A stretch of 64,000 bases of DNA from Pseudoalteromonas ruthenica (GTDB lineage: Bacteria > Pseudomonadota > Gammaproteobacteria > Enterobacterales > Alteromonadaceae), in NCBI RefSeq assembly GCF_008808095.1, contig NZ_CP023397.1, positions 1 through 64,000 on the forward strand, read 5' to 3'. The notes beneath the pieces were generated by a model, which did no database searches, was not told the DNA's origin, and saw nothing but the letters and a program-made list of their open reading frames with translations. The position numbers and the translations under genes are program-made. Within the stretch, counting starts at the first letter, position 1, and each line of letters begins with the position of its first letter. Below, one piece after another: positions 16,129 to 25,985 of this stretch.

Positions 16129-18557
16129 TATGGCTGTTGTTCCTCTTCGTTAGCCTCTTTGAGCTCGGTTTTAATATCGTGCATGATGTCGCGACTGACC
16201 TTAGCTTTACTCTTCTTACGCTTGTAGGTCTCGATACGCGATTCCATGATACGTCGTGGGTAATAGTTATTAGACACATCTACATCTGCGGTTTCCCAGC
16301 CCGGGTCGACGGCTATACTGGCAATTTCTTTACCCTTATCGGTCACTATCAGCTTTTCCACCTGTTTGGCATTCCGGCGCCAGATTTCGGCTGGAATGTA
16401 ACGTTGCTCTGTGGTGCCATCGGTGTAGCTAAGCTCGAGTAAAATGGGCATAACCAGGCCGCCCACGTTGCTAAATTGCATCACGTAATAGTTGTTGTCC
16501 TCGGCTACTGCTCTGTCTAAGGTGCGACGTTCCCAGGGATCTAGCTTGCTGAGCATCTTTTGATAGTCATTACGCTCTTTGTTGGTCACGGTGAAGCGAT
16601 CGTTACTGTCGTAAAAGTCGCGTACATCGGGGTTCTTATCTATCCACAAATCACGGCCCTCACGCTTGTTGCGCTCAACAAACAATGACGTCGGCTTATT
16701 TTTCTCAATCTCACGCATGCGGTTAAAGTCGATATCTGGATTCATGGTGTCCAAACGCAGCTTGTATACCTTATCTAAAGCGATATCGACGTGATCGGTG
16801 CTATAGAACCAGCCTCGCCAAAACCAGTCTAGGTCGACACCTGAGGCTTCTTCCATGGTGCGGAAAAAGTCAGCGGGAGTGGGTCGTTTGTATTTCCAGC
16901 GGTTGGCATATTCTTTAAAGGCAAAGTCAAATAACTCGCGCCCTAAAATTACCTCGCGGAGAATATTTAGCGCCGCTGCTGGCTTAGTGTAGGCATTGGG
17001 CCCAAGGCGCAGCACACTGTCTGATTGTGTCATAATCGGCACTTGATGTTCAGATTTCATGTACTCGACAATATCGCGAGGCTCTACTCCCCAAGGAATA
17101 TCTGGATCCCACTCGCGTCCAGCAACTCCATCAAGGAAACTGTTTAATCCCTCATCCATCCAAGTCCATTGACGCTCATCTGAGTTAACGATCATGGGGA
17201 AATAGATGTGCCCAACTTCGTGTATAACAACACCAATGAGAAAACGTTTCTCTGCTTGGGAGTAAGTGCGAGAGCCGTCATCTCGCAACTCCGTGCGTGG
17301 CCCGTTGAAGGTGATCATCGGGTACTCCATGCCGCCCACAGGACCATTTACTGATTGGGCGACCGGATAGGGATAATCAAATGAATAGCGAGAGTATACC
17401 TCCATGGTATGGATCACCGCTTCGGTGGAGTATTTTTTCCATAGGTCGCCGCCCTCTTTTGGATAAAACGACATCGCCATCACCAGCGGTTGTTCGTCGC
17501 CACCTTGATGATAGCCTTTCGCATCCCACATAAATTTTCGTGATGATGCCCACGCAAAGTCGCGTACATTATCGGCCTTAAAACGCCAAGTCTTGGTCTC
17601 TTGTGTGGCTGATTTTTCGTTCTCTAAGGCCTCTTCTTCGGTCACGATAAAGACCGGACGCTCAGCATTTTTTGCCTGTTCTAAGCGTTGGCGCTGGGTG
17701 CGGTTAAGGACCGAGCCTGGGTTATCCAGGGTACCAGTCGCGGAGACAATATGATCTGCCGGCACGGTGATTTCAACATCATAATCGCCAAATTCTAAGG
17801 TGAATTCGCCACGCCCTAAAAATGCTTTATTGGTCCATGCTTCATAATCGGTGTAAGCCGCCAAACGCGGAAACCACTGCGCTAACAAAAAGATGTCATT
17901 GCCGTCTTTTTCAAAGTGTTCATAGCCATTGCGAGCGCCCACGGCGTCTTCTTCAACAATATTAAACGCAAAGTCCATGCTCAATTCGGTACTTTGTCCA
18001 GGTCTCAGAGGCTGGTTTAAATCGACGCGCATAAGGGTGTCGACAACAGTGGCTTTGAGATCATCCCCGTCCTCATCTTTGATATTGCTGAGCACGAATC
18101 CCGGCTCATTGTCAGCGAGAAATTGCATGCGTCGCAGGGCCGATAAGCTCAGCTTAGTGGGTTTACCTACAGGCTGAGCCTCAAGCCCAGACTTGAAGGT
18201 TTTACTGCGCTCAGCAATTGAGTCTGCCTTATATATATTTTGATCTAGCTGGAGCCACAAGTAACGCAGGGTGTGCGGAGAGTTATTGGTGTACTCGATA
18301 CGCTGACTGGCACTCAAACGTCGTGCTTTTTCATCTAGGGTGACGTCTATATCGTAATCCACTTGCTGCTGCCAATAATTTTCCCCCGGGGCGCCAGCGG
18401 CACTTCGGTAGCTATTTGCAGTAGGCAGGGACTCGTCTAGTTGACGAAACTTATCTTCGAAATTCCCCTTGGTTTGCATTACATTGGCCATCACCCCTTG
18501 GCTAATCAAAGTGAGCGCCCCAAGCAGAACTAAGGTTTTATTATTTTTATTCATCAT
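16128..18557 (-). CDS. M1-family metallopeptidase, exported
   Basis: Zinc aminopeptidase-like protein of about 809 residues. A signal peptide (NKTLVLLGALTLISQGVMA) is followed by an N-terminal beta domain and the gluzincin active site HEVGH, with the third zinc ligand Glu downstream in WMDEGLNSF. The GGMEYPM stretch corresponds to the GxMEN exopeptidase motif, changed from MEN to MEY, as seen in divergent M1-like proteins. I start at 18557 so that the signal peptide is at the N terminus; the reading frame extends 26 codons further without a ribosome site. The downstream DUF6702 gene overlaps its stop codon. Confidence 0.88.
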   Translation of the reverse strand: MMNKNNKTLVLLGALTLISQGVMANVMQTKGNFEDKFRQLDESLPTANSYRSAAGAPGENYWQQQVDYDIDVTLDEKARRLSASQRIEYTNNSPHTLRYLWLQLDQNIYKADSIAERSKTFKSGLEAQPVGKPTKLSLSALRRMQFLADNEPGFVLSNIKDEDGDDLKATVVDTLMRVDLNQPLRPGQSTELSMDFAFNIVEEDAVGARNGYEHFEKDGNDIFLLAQWFPRLAAYTDYEAWTNKAFLGRGEFTLEFGDYDVEITVPADHIVSATGTLDNPGSVLNRTQRQRLEQAKNAERPVFIVTEEEALENEKSATQETKTWRFKADNVRDFAWASSRKFMWDAKGYHQGGDEQPLVMAMSFYPKEGGDLWKKYSTEAVIHTMEVYSRYSFDYPYPVAQSVNGPVGGMEYPMITFNGPRTELRDDGSRTYSQAEKRFLIGVVIHEVGHIYFPMIVNSDERQWTWMDEGLNSFLDGVAGREWDPDIPWGVEPRDIVEYMKSEHQVPIMTQSDSVLRLGPNAYTKPAAALNILREVILGRELFDFAFKEYANRWKYKRPTPADFFRTMEEASGVDLDWFWRGWFYSTDHVDIALDKVYKLRLDTMNPDIDFNRMREIEKNKPTSLFVERNKREGRDLWIDKNPDVRDFYDSNDRFTVTNKERNDYQKMLSKLDPWERRTLDRAVAEDNNYYVMQFSNVGGLVMPILLELSYTDGTTEQRYIPAEIWRRNAKQVEKLIVTDKGKEIASIAVDPGWETADVDVSNNYYPRRIMESRIETYKRKKSKAKVSRDIMHDIKTELKEANEEEQQP

Positions 18558-18910
18558 AAACACAGTGTTTTTTGCTATTTGTGACACTGTTGCAAAAGTA
18601 GCCAAATGCTGCAACTGAGACGCGATGAAGTGCATACAAGCGCGACCAATCTAATGCTAAAAGTGGTATAAAAAATGCTGTAGTTATTATCTGTAAAGGG
18701 GGTTTCCAGTTTTTTTCGTGGGATTTTCCCATTAAAGGTTGCAATTGCATTTTAATTAATTTTAGAATCCCCCACTTTTTTAATTCGTGAACAATAAAAA
18801 CAAGGATTATCAGCCTAACAAGTCGTGCTTTGACTGGGCTGAAACATAAAGTAAGCGATAGGAAGTTCACTCAATTCGCTCACATAGCAAGGTATAAAAT
18901 TGGTGGTGCT
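18558..18910. other. Gene-free stretch upstream of the M1 peptidase gene
   Basis: About 350 bases between two divergent genes. It holds a motif B copy at 18692-18708 and AT-rich promoter-like sequence; no ORF with a ribosome site is visible. Confidence 0.5.
18692..18708. repeat. Motif B copy
   Basis: TGTAAA-GGGGG-TTTcCA, 11 of 12 positions. Intergenic. Confidence 0.55.
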
Positions 18911-19150
18911 ATGGATTTTTATGTCCTCAAAAAGAAAGACGAGTTAATAGCCATTCCTGCAAATGAGCAGCATTGTAAACAATATTTAGACAATGGGTAT
19001 TTTTACATTGATAAAGTGGCAGCATGTGATGAAAACACCGCAATTCGTCGTTTAAAAGCGAAATACCAGCGAAATATGCGTTTGCCTTTAACCGCATTAG
19101 CGATAGTAATACCGGTTATTATTGTCACTTGGTGGCAAGTAACACACTGA
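18911..19150 (+). CDS. Small tail-anchored membrane protein
   Basis: A 79-residue ORF starting MDFYVLKKKDE, with a soluble N-terminal part and a C-terminal membrane helix (about 54-73, LPLTALAIVIPVIIVTWW). I recognise no family. The ATG at 18911 gives a natural N terminus; an in-frame extension to 18830 lacks a ribosome site. It lies about 70 bases before sbcD on the same strand. Confidence 0.6.
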   Translation: MDFYVLKKKDELIAIPANEQHCKQYLDNGYFYIDKVAACDENTAIRRLKAKYQRNMRLPLTALAIVIPVIIVTWWQVTH

Positions 19151-19219
19151 CACCAGCGCGCTTAAACGCGTGCTGTTCCATGCTATAGTGGGCGCAATAG
19201 CAAATAATTTAATGTACTG

Positions 19220-20437
19220 ATGCGCTTACTCCACACCTCAGATTGGCACTTGGGTCAGCTTTTTTATGAGCATACTCGAGTGCAAGAACATCACGCCTTT
19301 CTAACCTGGCTTATTGGTGAATTAAATCGCCAAGCTGTTGACGTACTGTTGATTAGCGGCGATATCTATCACACTGCCACTCCGCCAACACAAGCGGAGA
19401 ATCAGCTTTATGAGTTTGTTAAAGCGGCTAAAGCAGCCTGCCCTACCCTACATATAGTGATTATTGCCGGTAATCATGATAGTGCGAAACGCATCACCAC
19501 AGCACAGCCATTACTGGCACAGTTTGACACTCATGTAGTCGGTCGCTTTGATTTTCAGCGCCCCGAGTTGAGTGTCATTAACATTACCTGTGGTGATCAG
19601 CACTGTGCGATTCTTGCCCTGCCCTATCTGCGTGCCAGTGATATCCCTGATGCACAAATGAGTTATGCTCAGGCGGTCAAAGAGGCCTACCAACTTATGC
19701 TTGAGCAATGTCAGCTTGAGGACGACTCCAATGTTATCGCCATGGGCCATCTACATGCTCGGGGTGCCACTGTCAGCGAAGACTCGGAGCGCGCTTTAGT
19801 CATTGGCGGTGAAGATGCCATCGGCGCTGATGTTTTTCCGTCCCAAGCCTGTTATGTTGCCCTCGGCCACTTGCATAAAGCGCAAAGTGTTAACGCTAAA
19901 GAATACATTCGTTACAGTGGCACGCCCTTCGCGATGTCGTTTTCGGAACGTCAATATCATCACCAAGTTTTGCTGTTAGAGGTACAAGATAATGCCTTGC
20001 AAAGTGTCAACCCCCTTTACATTCCTCGGTATCGGCAATTACACCTTGTTCCCGAGGCGACTCTCCTGCCGCTAGCTCAAGTATGTGAGCAGGTTCGGCA
20101 GTTACCCGGCCCTGATGATGAGCAAGGGTACATTCGCGTTCGCCTCTCGAGTAAAGAGCTTGCCACCGACTTTCGCGAGCAAATCGAGCATGCACTTCAA
20201 GGCAAAGATTTACTTTTTTGTGGCGTGGAACGGGTGCGCTCGCAACGGGAGAGTAAAAACGATGAACTTGAACTACAAGACTTATCGCAAGTAGAGCGCC
20301 TAGACGCTGCGCACTTATTGAGTGAAGCCGTCAATGAGCATGATGAGCTTGAAGATCACGATATTACCAACGAGGTTAAAGACTTGTTTGCGCAGTTAGT
20401 ACAGGATGTTGAGCAGGAGGGGAATAATGAAGATTAA
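19220..20437 (+). CDS. sbcD: SbcD exonuclease subunit (Mre11-type)
   Basis: Nuclease subunit of the SbcCD complex that cuts DNA hairpins and protein-blocked ends. The 405-residue protein has the metallophosphoesterase motifs in order: TSDWHLGQ (residues 6-13), SGDIYH, AGNHDS, then MGHLHARG and LGHLHKAQ. Together these form the two-metal site. It overlaps sbcC by 11 bases, the usual operon order. A motif B copy lies in the gene at 20005-20021. Confidence 0.95.
   Translation: MRLLHTSDWHLGQLFYEHTRVQEHHAFLTWLIGELNRQAVDVLLISGDIYHTATPPTQAENQLYEFVKAAKAACPTLHIVIIAGNHDSAKRITTAQPLLAQFDTHVVGRFDFQRPELSVINITCGDQHCAILALPYLRASDIPDAQMSYAQAVKEAYQLMLEQCQLEDDSNVIAMGHLHARGATVSEDSERALVIGGEDAIGADVFPSQACYVALGHLHKAQSVNAKEYIRYSGTPFAMSFSERQYHHQVLLLEVQDNALQSVNPLYIPRYRQLHLVPEATLLPLAQVCEQVRQLPGPDDEQGYIRVRLSSKELATDFREQIEHALQGKDLLFCGVERVRSQRESKNDELELQDLSQVERLDAAHLLSEAVNEHDELEDHDITNEVKDLFAQLVQDVEQEGNNED
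20005..20021. repeat. Motif B copy inside sbcD
   Basis: TGTcAA-CCCCC-TTTACA, 11 of 12 positions. Coding context. Confidence 0.5.
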
Positions 20438-23400
20438 TCGCCTGCAAATTCATAATTTAGCATCATTATTAGACGCAGACATCGATTTCAGCCGCCCTCC
20501 CCTGCGTGATGCTGGCTTGTTTGCCATAACCGGTGACACAGGGGCTGGAAAAAGCACTATATTGGATGCGCTGTGTTTAGGCTTATATGATAAAACTGCC
20601 CGGTTGAGCAATGAAAGCACACAAAAAGTAGACTTTAATGGTGACAATGTACGCCTCAATGATCCGCGTCATCTATTGCGTCGTGGTACCGGTATAGGAT
20701 GGGTCAAAGTTGATTTTGTGGCCATCGATGGCGCCCATTACCGCGCCCTCTGGCAAGTGACCCGAGCACGTAAAAAACCAAACGGTAAATTACAAGCACC
20801 CACTCATGCACTGTACCTTATGCCGCAAGAGCAGTTGGTGAGTGATGGTAAGCTCGAGACAAAAAAAACCATTGAGCGGTTAGTTGGGCTTAACTTCGAG
20901 CAGTTCACGCGTGCGGTGATGCTAGCACAAAATGAGTTTTCTGCTTTTTTACGTGCGCAAGGCGATGAGCGTGCAGTATTGCTTGAGCGTTTAAGTGGTA
21001 CACAAAAGTACTCTGTTGTAGGTCAACGCGTGTATTCTGGTTACAAAGCCAAGCTTAATGACGTCGAGGCATTTAAGGCTTCTATGGATGCGGTTGATAT
21101 TCTTGATGAGCAACAATTACAGGAGCTTAACGAGCAGCAACATCAGTATATCGAGCAGCAGCAACAATGCCAAAAACGACGAGAACAGGTTGCTAAACAC
21201 CTCCAATGGTTCGCAGCCGAGCAACAATTACAACATGAAATCGCTGACCTTCAACAGCGTATACAAACTACGAGTAACAGCCTAGAGCGATTAGAACCCA
21301 GGGTGAGAGAGGCTCAGCGAGTTAAGCAATGTTGGCAAATTGAAGATAACCTTACTTCCACAGCACGATTGCAACAGCGTTTGGCGCAACAGCAAACTCG
21401 CCAAGAAGAGCTAACACGCAGTGATGCTAAAAGTGTATGGCAACACGGCGAACAGCAGCAAAAATTAGCACAACAACAGCTGCGCCATGCGCAACAGCAA
21501 TATGCGCAGCGCAAAGAAAAACTCAATGCCGCCGTGGCACTGGATGTAAAAATTGCACAAAAGAAGGAGGTGCTCGCGGCAAAACGCTCTGAGTTCGAAC
21601 AGACGAGCGCACAGCAGCTGCAATTGACGCAGCAAAGCCAAAACCTCGCTGCACAAGTGGATGAAAGTAATAGACGCCTTGATAAATACACGACGCAATT
21701 AGAATCACAACCTTGGCTCGCTGAGTTAGTAAAAAATTGGTCTCATTACCATCATCTTTGGCAGCGTATTAATAGTTATGATGCTACATATAAAGAAAAA
21801 AACGAGCAGTTACAGGCATCTAATAACGAGCTTTCAAAGCTTGATCAAAGCCTTGCCACACTCAATGAAGAAAACACCACATTCCTGCAGTCGATACAAG
21901 CACTCGAGCAGCAAATAGTAAGTTTACAGCCGCAGCCTGAAGCGTTGTCTGCAAGTGAACTTCAGCGTCAGTTAGGCACATGGCAACAGGCCTTAGAGCG
22001 TTTTCAACAATGGCATAGTAGTAACCATAAGCTTGTAACTGTGCGTCATCAACAGCAATCTCTTCATGCAGAGCTTAAACAAAAGCAACAACAGCTGCAT
22101 GAGGCTTCGCAACATCACTCAGTTTTAGAGCAGCAATTGTCGCATGCACGCCAGGCTTATGAGCAGGTTAAACTGCGTGCAAGCGAGCAGATCACGCATT
22201 TACGTACTCAGCTTAAAAGTGGTGAGCCTTGTATGGTGTGTGGTTCTGAACATCATCCTTTTGCTGAAAATGATGACAATAATCATGTTTTTGCTGCGTT
22301 ATTAGCGGACTTTGAACAGGCTTACGCAACGGCTCAAAAGAATCTGGATCAGCATTATACTAAGCGGCATGCTTTGCAAACCGAGATACAGTTAGCACAG
22401 CAACAAATTGATAATGTCAGCGCTACTGAGCAACAGCTGAAGTCGCAGCTACAACAATTCGCGCAGCAGCTAGAGCCCTTTATTCAAGGTAAACCCCTTG
22501 ATGAGCTTAGCGATCATGACTTTACTAAGCCTATCGCGGATATCCAACAGCAATACCAGCAGTTGGAACAGTTAGAGCAACAGTTAGTAAAATTACGATC
22601 TGAGTTAAAGGTTCAGCAACACAACAGCGGCGAATTGCAGGGGCAATTACAAAGCAGTGAACAGAGACGTCAGCAACTGCAGCTACAAACGCAGCGTCTT
22701 GCTTACGAACTTGAAACTGAGCAGCAGCAATGCCAACAGAGCATCGCAGAGCTACGAGAGCACTTCAGTGAAGCGCCATGGTGGCAAGATAGTCTGCATC
22801 AGCTTGCGAAACTTTGGCAGCAATTGGTTGAGCAAAAACAGCAATTTGAGCAGCTGCAAAATGAGTACGCCCGGGCCGAACAACAGACTACGCAGCTTAA
22901 TCAGCAGCGAGATCAGATTTTTACTAAGCTAGAGTCACTGCAATCTCAGCAGCAAAAGCTGGGCGAGCAACTGCAAATGCAAGAGCAAGAGATCACTCAT
23001 TTACTAACTGAGCGCATTACTCTTATAGCTCATGGGCAAGATCCCAAAGCGCAACTAGAGGAGCTGGAAGAGTCTATCGAAAAGGCTCAGCAGACACTGG
23101 ACACGCAGCAAGCAGCGTGTCAGCAACAGCAGCGCCGGTATGAGCAGGAGCAAAGTGAATACCAGCACTTAGTAAAAAATTGTTCCCAGTTACAACAAGA
23201 CATTGAAGAGTTAAAAAAAGCCTTTGATGTCTGGTACCAGGACTACAGAGCCTTTGATGAGGCCTTAACAATTGAGCAGATCAAAAATTTACTAACTCAA
23301 GACAAGCAACAAGTACAAGCAGTACTCACTGAGCACGCAACATTAGAGCAAACGAAAGTGCGCTTTCAGGCTCAGCTAGAACACAGTGAGAGTCGCTCAC

Positions 23401-24089
23401 AACAGTTAGTAAAAAGCCGTCCAGACAAAAGTTTAACAGAGCTTGAAGCGCAAAAGCGGCAATTGGATGAGCAGTTCGATGATAGTCAGCAAGCCTTAAC
23501 CTTACTCGGTGCACGACTAGAAAATCATCGGCAAAACGTCGAACGCTTAGCCGAGCAAGGAGAGCAGTTGAAAGATCTACAACAGCAACTTGCTACTTGG
23601 ACTACCTTAAACAGTGCACTAGGCGATGCCCAAGGGAAGCGATTGCGAAACTTAGTGCAAAGCCAAACTTTGGCTATATTGCTTGGCTACGCTAACCAAC
23701 ATTTACACGCCTTGTCGAAGCGCTACCGTCTCACTCGTATTACGGGCACGCTCGATATAGCTATCATTGATCACGATATGGCTGATGAGCAACGCAGCGT
23801 GAATACCCTCTCCGGTGGTGAATCTTTTTTAGTGTCATTAGCTCTCGCCTTAGGGTTGGCGTCGCTATCGTCCAATAAGGTCAAAATTGAGTCCTTGTTT
23901 ATTGATGAGGGGTTTGGCACATTGGACAGTGAAACATTGAGCATTGCTATGGATGCACTTGATAACCTGCAAGCGCAGGGCCGCAAAGTCGGGGTGATAT
24001 CGCACATACCGCAACTTACTGAACGTGTCGCAACGCAGGTGAAGGTACGCAAACGTCCCGGCGGTTACTCTGTGGTGGAATGTGAATAA
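20427..24089 (+). CDS. sbcC: SbcC ATPase subunit (Rad50-type SMC-like)
   Basis: The 1,220-residue partner of SbcD. The N-terminal Walker A is GDTGAGKST (about 36-44). Long glutamine-rich coiled coils surround the zinc hook CMVC at about 602-605, and the C-terminal ABC signature LSGGESFLVSLALALG is followed by Walker B SLFIDEGFGTLD. The ATG at 20427 follows AGGAGGGG; an earlier in-frame start would overlap sbcD further. The coding sequence contains at least seven copies of the dispersed motif A, in both orientations and in more than one reading frame, within 1.6 kb. This is unusual and not explained by the protein repeat pattern. Confidence 0.95.
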   Translation: MKINRLQIHNLASLLDADIDFSRPPLRDAGLFAITGDTGAGKSTILDALCLGLYDKTARLSNESTQKVDFNGDNVRLNDPRHLLRRGTGIGWVKVDFVAIDGAHYRALWQVTRARKKPNGKLQAPTHALYLMPQEQLVSDGKLETKKTIERLVGLNFEQFTRAVMLAQNEFSAFLRAQGDERAVLLERLSGTQKYSVVGQRVYSGYKAKLNDVEAFKASMDAVDILDEQQLQELNEQQHQYIEQQQQCQKRREQVAKHLQWFAAEQQLQHEIADLQQRIQTTSNSLERLEPRVREAQRVKQCWQIEDNLTSTARLQQRLAQQQTRQEELTRSDAKSVWQHGEQQQKLAQQQLRHAQQQYAQRKEKLNAAVALDVKIAQKKEVLAAKRSEFEQTSAQQLQLTQQSQNLAAQVDESNRRLDKYTTQLESQPWLAELVKNWSHYHHLWQRINSYDATYKEKNEQLQASNNELSKLDQSLATLNEENTTFLQSIQALEQQIVSLQPQPEALSASELQRQLGTWQQALERFQQWHSSNHKLVTVRHQQQSLHAELKQKQQQLHEASQHHSVLEQQLSHARQAYEQVKLRASEQITHLRTQLKSGEPCMVCGSEHHPFAENDDNNHVFAALLADFEQAYATAQKNLDQHYTKRHALQTEIQLAQQQIDNVSATEQQLKSQLQQFAQQLEPFIQGKPLDELSDHDFTKPIADIQQQYQQLEQLEQQLVKLRSELKVQQHNSGELQGQLQSSEQRRQQLQLQTQRLAYELETEQQQCQQSIAELREHFSEAPWWQDSLHQLAKLWQQLVEQKQQFEQLQNEYARAEQQTTQLNQQRDQIFTKLESLQSQQQKLGEQLQMQEQEITHLLTERITLIAHGQDPKAQLEELEESIEKAQQTLDTQQAACQQQQRRYEQEQSEYQHLVKNCSQLQQDIEELKKAFDVWYQDYRAFDEALTIEQIKNLLTQDKQQVQAVLTEHATLEQTKVRFQAQLEHSESRSQQLVKSRPDKSLTELEAQKRQLDEQFDDSQQALTLLGARLENHRQNVERLAEQGEQLKDLQQQLATWTTLNSALGDAQGKRLRNLVQSQTLAILLGYANQHLHALSKRYRLTRITGTLDIAIIDHDMADEQRSVNTLSGGESFLVSLALALGLASLSSNKVKIESLFIDEGFGTLDSETLSIAMDALDNLQAQGRKVGVISHIPQLTERVATQVKVRKRPGGYSVVECE
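21726..23422. repeat. Eight motif A copies within sbcC
   Basis: Plus-strand copies of TTAGTAAAA-N3-TGATC at 21726-21742, 22584-22600 and 23169-23185 (one mismatch each) and a weak one at 23406-23422 (three mismatches). Minus-strand copies at 22911-22927 (exact) and at 22512-22528, 22991-23007 and 23279-23295 (one mismatch each). Plus copies are read as Leu-Val-Lys. Minus copies are read as Phe-Thr-Lys or Leu-Leu-Thr, in two frames. Confidence 0.6.
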
Positions 24090-24167
24090 TCATTCTTAGT
24101 TCATGTGCTTGCGCTATGCTAATGAACACAGTCATCGCTGTAGTCGATATTAAATCAAGGAGGTATT

Positions 24168-24836
24168 ATGCCTAGTTTTCAAGGTGAAGAAGCGACTAAT
24201 TACGACGAGCGTATTAGCCGTCTAGTGCCAGGTTATGAGTTGTTGCATCAGCTCACACAAGCACAATGCCAAGCTCAGTTAAGCTCGTCGGCGTCCATTT
24301 TAGTCGTGGGTGCGGGCACAGGCAAAGAAGTGGTGGCGCTTGCCAAAGCAAACCCCAATATGCACTTTGTGGCTCAGGATATTTCCGCTGATATGCTGGC
24401 AATAGCTGAGCAGCGCTTTGATGAAGCGGGAATAAGCGCGCGGGTAACATGCCATTGTGGTGATGTTGGCCAATTACAGCAACAATTTGACGGTGCATTA
24501 TGCCTATTGGTTTTACATTTCTTGGCAGACAATGGTGATAAAGCAGCGTTATTAAAGTCGATACGCCAGCAATTAGCCCCCCAAGCATGGTTGTGGCTCG
24601 CTGATTTAATGAAGCCTGAAACTCAGTTTGAACGTGATGCGCAGTTCATTGTTTGCCAACAATTAGGGTTAAGTGATGCGGGTGTCGAGCGTATGCGCCA
24701 CAATCTAGAGCATGAGTTCTACCCACTGGATCGTATGCGTTTGGCTGAACTACTTGAACAGTGTGGTTATGGTATCGCCCGCTGCTACTTTAAAGCGCTA
24801 GGCTTTACTGGTTATGCAATACGTTGTCAGTCGTAG
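24168..24836 (+). CDS. Class I SAM-dependent methyltransferase
   Basis: The 222-residue protein has the SAM-binding motif I ILVVGAGTGKEV (about 42-53), the acidic ribose-binding residue in HFVAQDIS, and motif III/IV around CHCGDVGQL and GALCLLVLHFL. The overall look is of a ubiquinone/menaquinone-biosynthesis-like methyltransferase fold, but the substrate is not deducible. The start follows AAGGAGG. Its 3' end overlaps that of the convergent response-regulator gene by 32 bases. Confidence 0.82.
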   Translation: MPSFQGEEATNYDERISRLVPGYELLHQLTQAQCQAQLSSSASILVVGAGTGKEVVALAKANPNMHFVAQDISADMLAIAEQRFDEAGISARVTCHCGDVGQLQQQFDGALCLLVLHFLADNGDKAALLKSIRQQLAPQAWLWLADLMKPETQFERDAQFIVCQQLGLSDAGVERMRHNLEHEFYPLDRMRLAELLEQCGYGIARCYFKALGFTGYAIRCQS

Positions 24837-25206
24837 TGTGATGTAACTTTTTAAGGCGCTCAAGCTGTTTTTTCAGCGTGTTTAAACAAAACGGCTTAAT
24901 GATGAAACCATCAACCTTAGCGCTAATCATATCAGTCACTACCTCTTTCTTATCTTCGCAGGTCACTACGATGACTGGAATATAACCCCAGTCATCGTGT
25001 TTGCGAATAGTAAGAAATAAGTCTTTGCCATTGACCTTTGGCATGTTGAGGTCGGTCAGTACTAGGTCAAACTGGGTTTTTTCCAATAACGACAGTGCCT
25101 GCTCACCATCGGTGGCCTCTACGATATCGTCGTAGTCCAGTTTACGCAGCATATTAATAAGTACATGGCGCATTAACGGCATATCATCAACGACTAATAT
25201 CTTCAC
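24805..25206 (-). CDS. Single-domain response regulator (CheY-like)
   Basis: A 133-residue receiver domain without an output domain. Acidic pocket VVDDMP (D7, D8), phospho-acceptor Asp in VLTDLNMPKVNG (about residue 52), Thr in VVTCED and Lys in IIKPFC are all present, so it should be phosphorylatable. No kinase or chemotaxis gene is adjacent, so its partner is unknown. It converges on and overlaps the methyltransferase gene. Confidence 0.88.
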   Translation of the reverse strand: MKILVVDDMPLMRHVLINMLRKLDYDDIVEATDGEQALSLLEKTQFDLVLTDLNMPKVNGKDLFLTIRKHDDWGYIPVIVVTCEDKKEVVTDMISAKVDGFIIKPFCLNTLKKQLERLKKLHHTTTDNVLHNQ

Positions 25207-25283
25207 TTGGTATCTCGCCTACATGGTAACTTCTTACAGTGTAGTCAATTTTTATACTTTCGTGGTGTCGCCTAAGGACCATC

Positions 25284-25817
25284 CTATAACTTGATATGGG
25301 TGTGGATGAGCTCACAAAGAATATCGATTTTGGCGTTATTGAGTTGTCGGTAATCAAAATAGGGGCACACGATAATACGTTGTGTGGGCGATATAGCGAA
25401 CTCATCGTTAAGCCAGATCAGATTTATACCAAGTTGTTCATTTGCTGCGAGCTCTTTAGCATGAGTTTTTCCGGCAATAATATGTAGCGCTGCGTCAGGG
25501 TCGGTTACGTCAGGCTTGCTAAAGAGCAACGCCGTTTGTGAGTGGTTTTGCAGTAGTGTTTGATCTCTAAATTGTTGCCATGTGTCTACACTTTTTAAGG
25601 CCAAACAACTAGGAGCCAGTTGATATAGCCACTTTGCATAGACATTAAATACTTTTCGCCAACCGTTCCCTGCCTCTGCGTTTATTTGTTCTATCTGCCC
25701 TGCTTGCAATGGCAAGGTATCGCTTAAAGTTTGAAACTGAATCAGGTTTGGGCGGTTTTTTACATACACTCTGATTGCCGCATCGCTTTGCCCTAGGCCT
25801 ATCGCTTTTATTGTCAC
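25284..25817 (-). CDS. Conserved hypothetical protein
   Basis: The 177-residue protein begins MTIKAIGLGQSDAAIRVYVKNRPN and has no signal peptide or membrane helix. Tryptophan and aromatic residues are frequent, and the C-terminal stretch is IIVCPYFDYRQLNNAKIDILCELI. I recall similar proteins as an uncharacterised DUF in Alteromonadales but cannot give a function. It is on the same strand as the response regulator, 77 bases upstream, and could be cotranscribed with it. Confidence 0.65.
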   Translation of the reverse strand: MTIKAIGLGQSDAAIRVYVKNRPNLIQFQTLSDTLPLQAGQIEQINAEAGNGWRKVFNVYAKWLYQLAPSCLALKSVDTWQQFRDQTLLQNHSQTALLFSKPDVTDPDAALHIIAGKTHAKELAANEQLGINLIWLNDEFAISPTQRIIVCPYFDYRQLNNAKIDILCELIHTHIKL

Positions 25818-25843
25818 CTAATACTACCTATCGCTTGAAGCAC

Positions 25844-25860
25844 TTAGTAAAAAACTGATC
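25844..25860 (+). repeat. Motif A copy
   Basis: Exact TTAGTAAAA-N3-TGATC (N3 = AAC). Intergenic, between the hypothetical gene and blc. Confidence 0.65.
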
Positions 25861-25985
25861 TTAAGCAAGATAGTAAATTATTGCTATGATTTTTAAGCGG
25901 TTATAAGCTTTATCTCGTACAGAGGTCATTACTGTATTGTTCGGTTATACCCGATTAAAGACTATATTTACTTGGAGCTCATGCT

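Noticed and set aside
21314..21708. Antisense ORFs rich in Cys, Ser and Ala opposite sbcC
   Set aside because: They are shadows of the CAG/CAA-rich coiled-coil coding sequence and have no ribosome sites.
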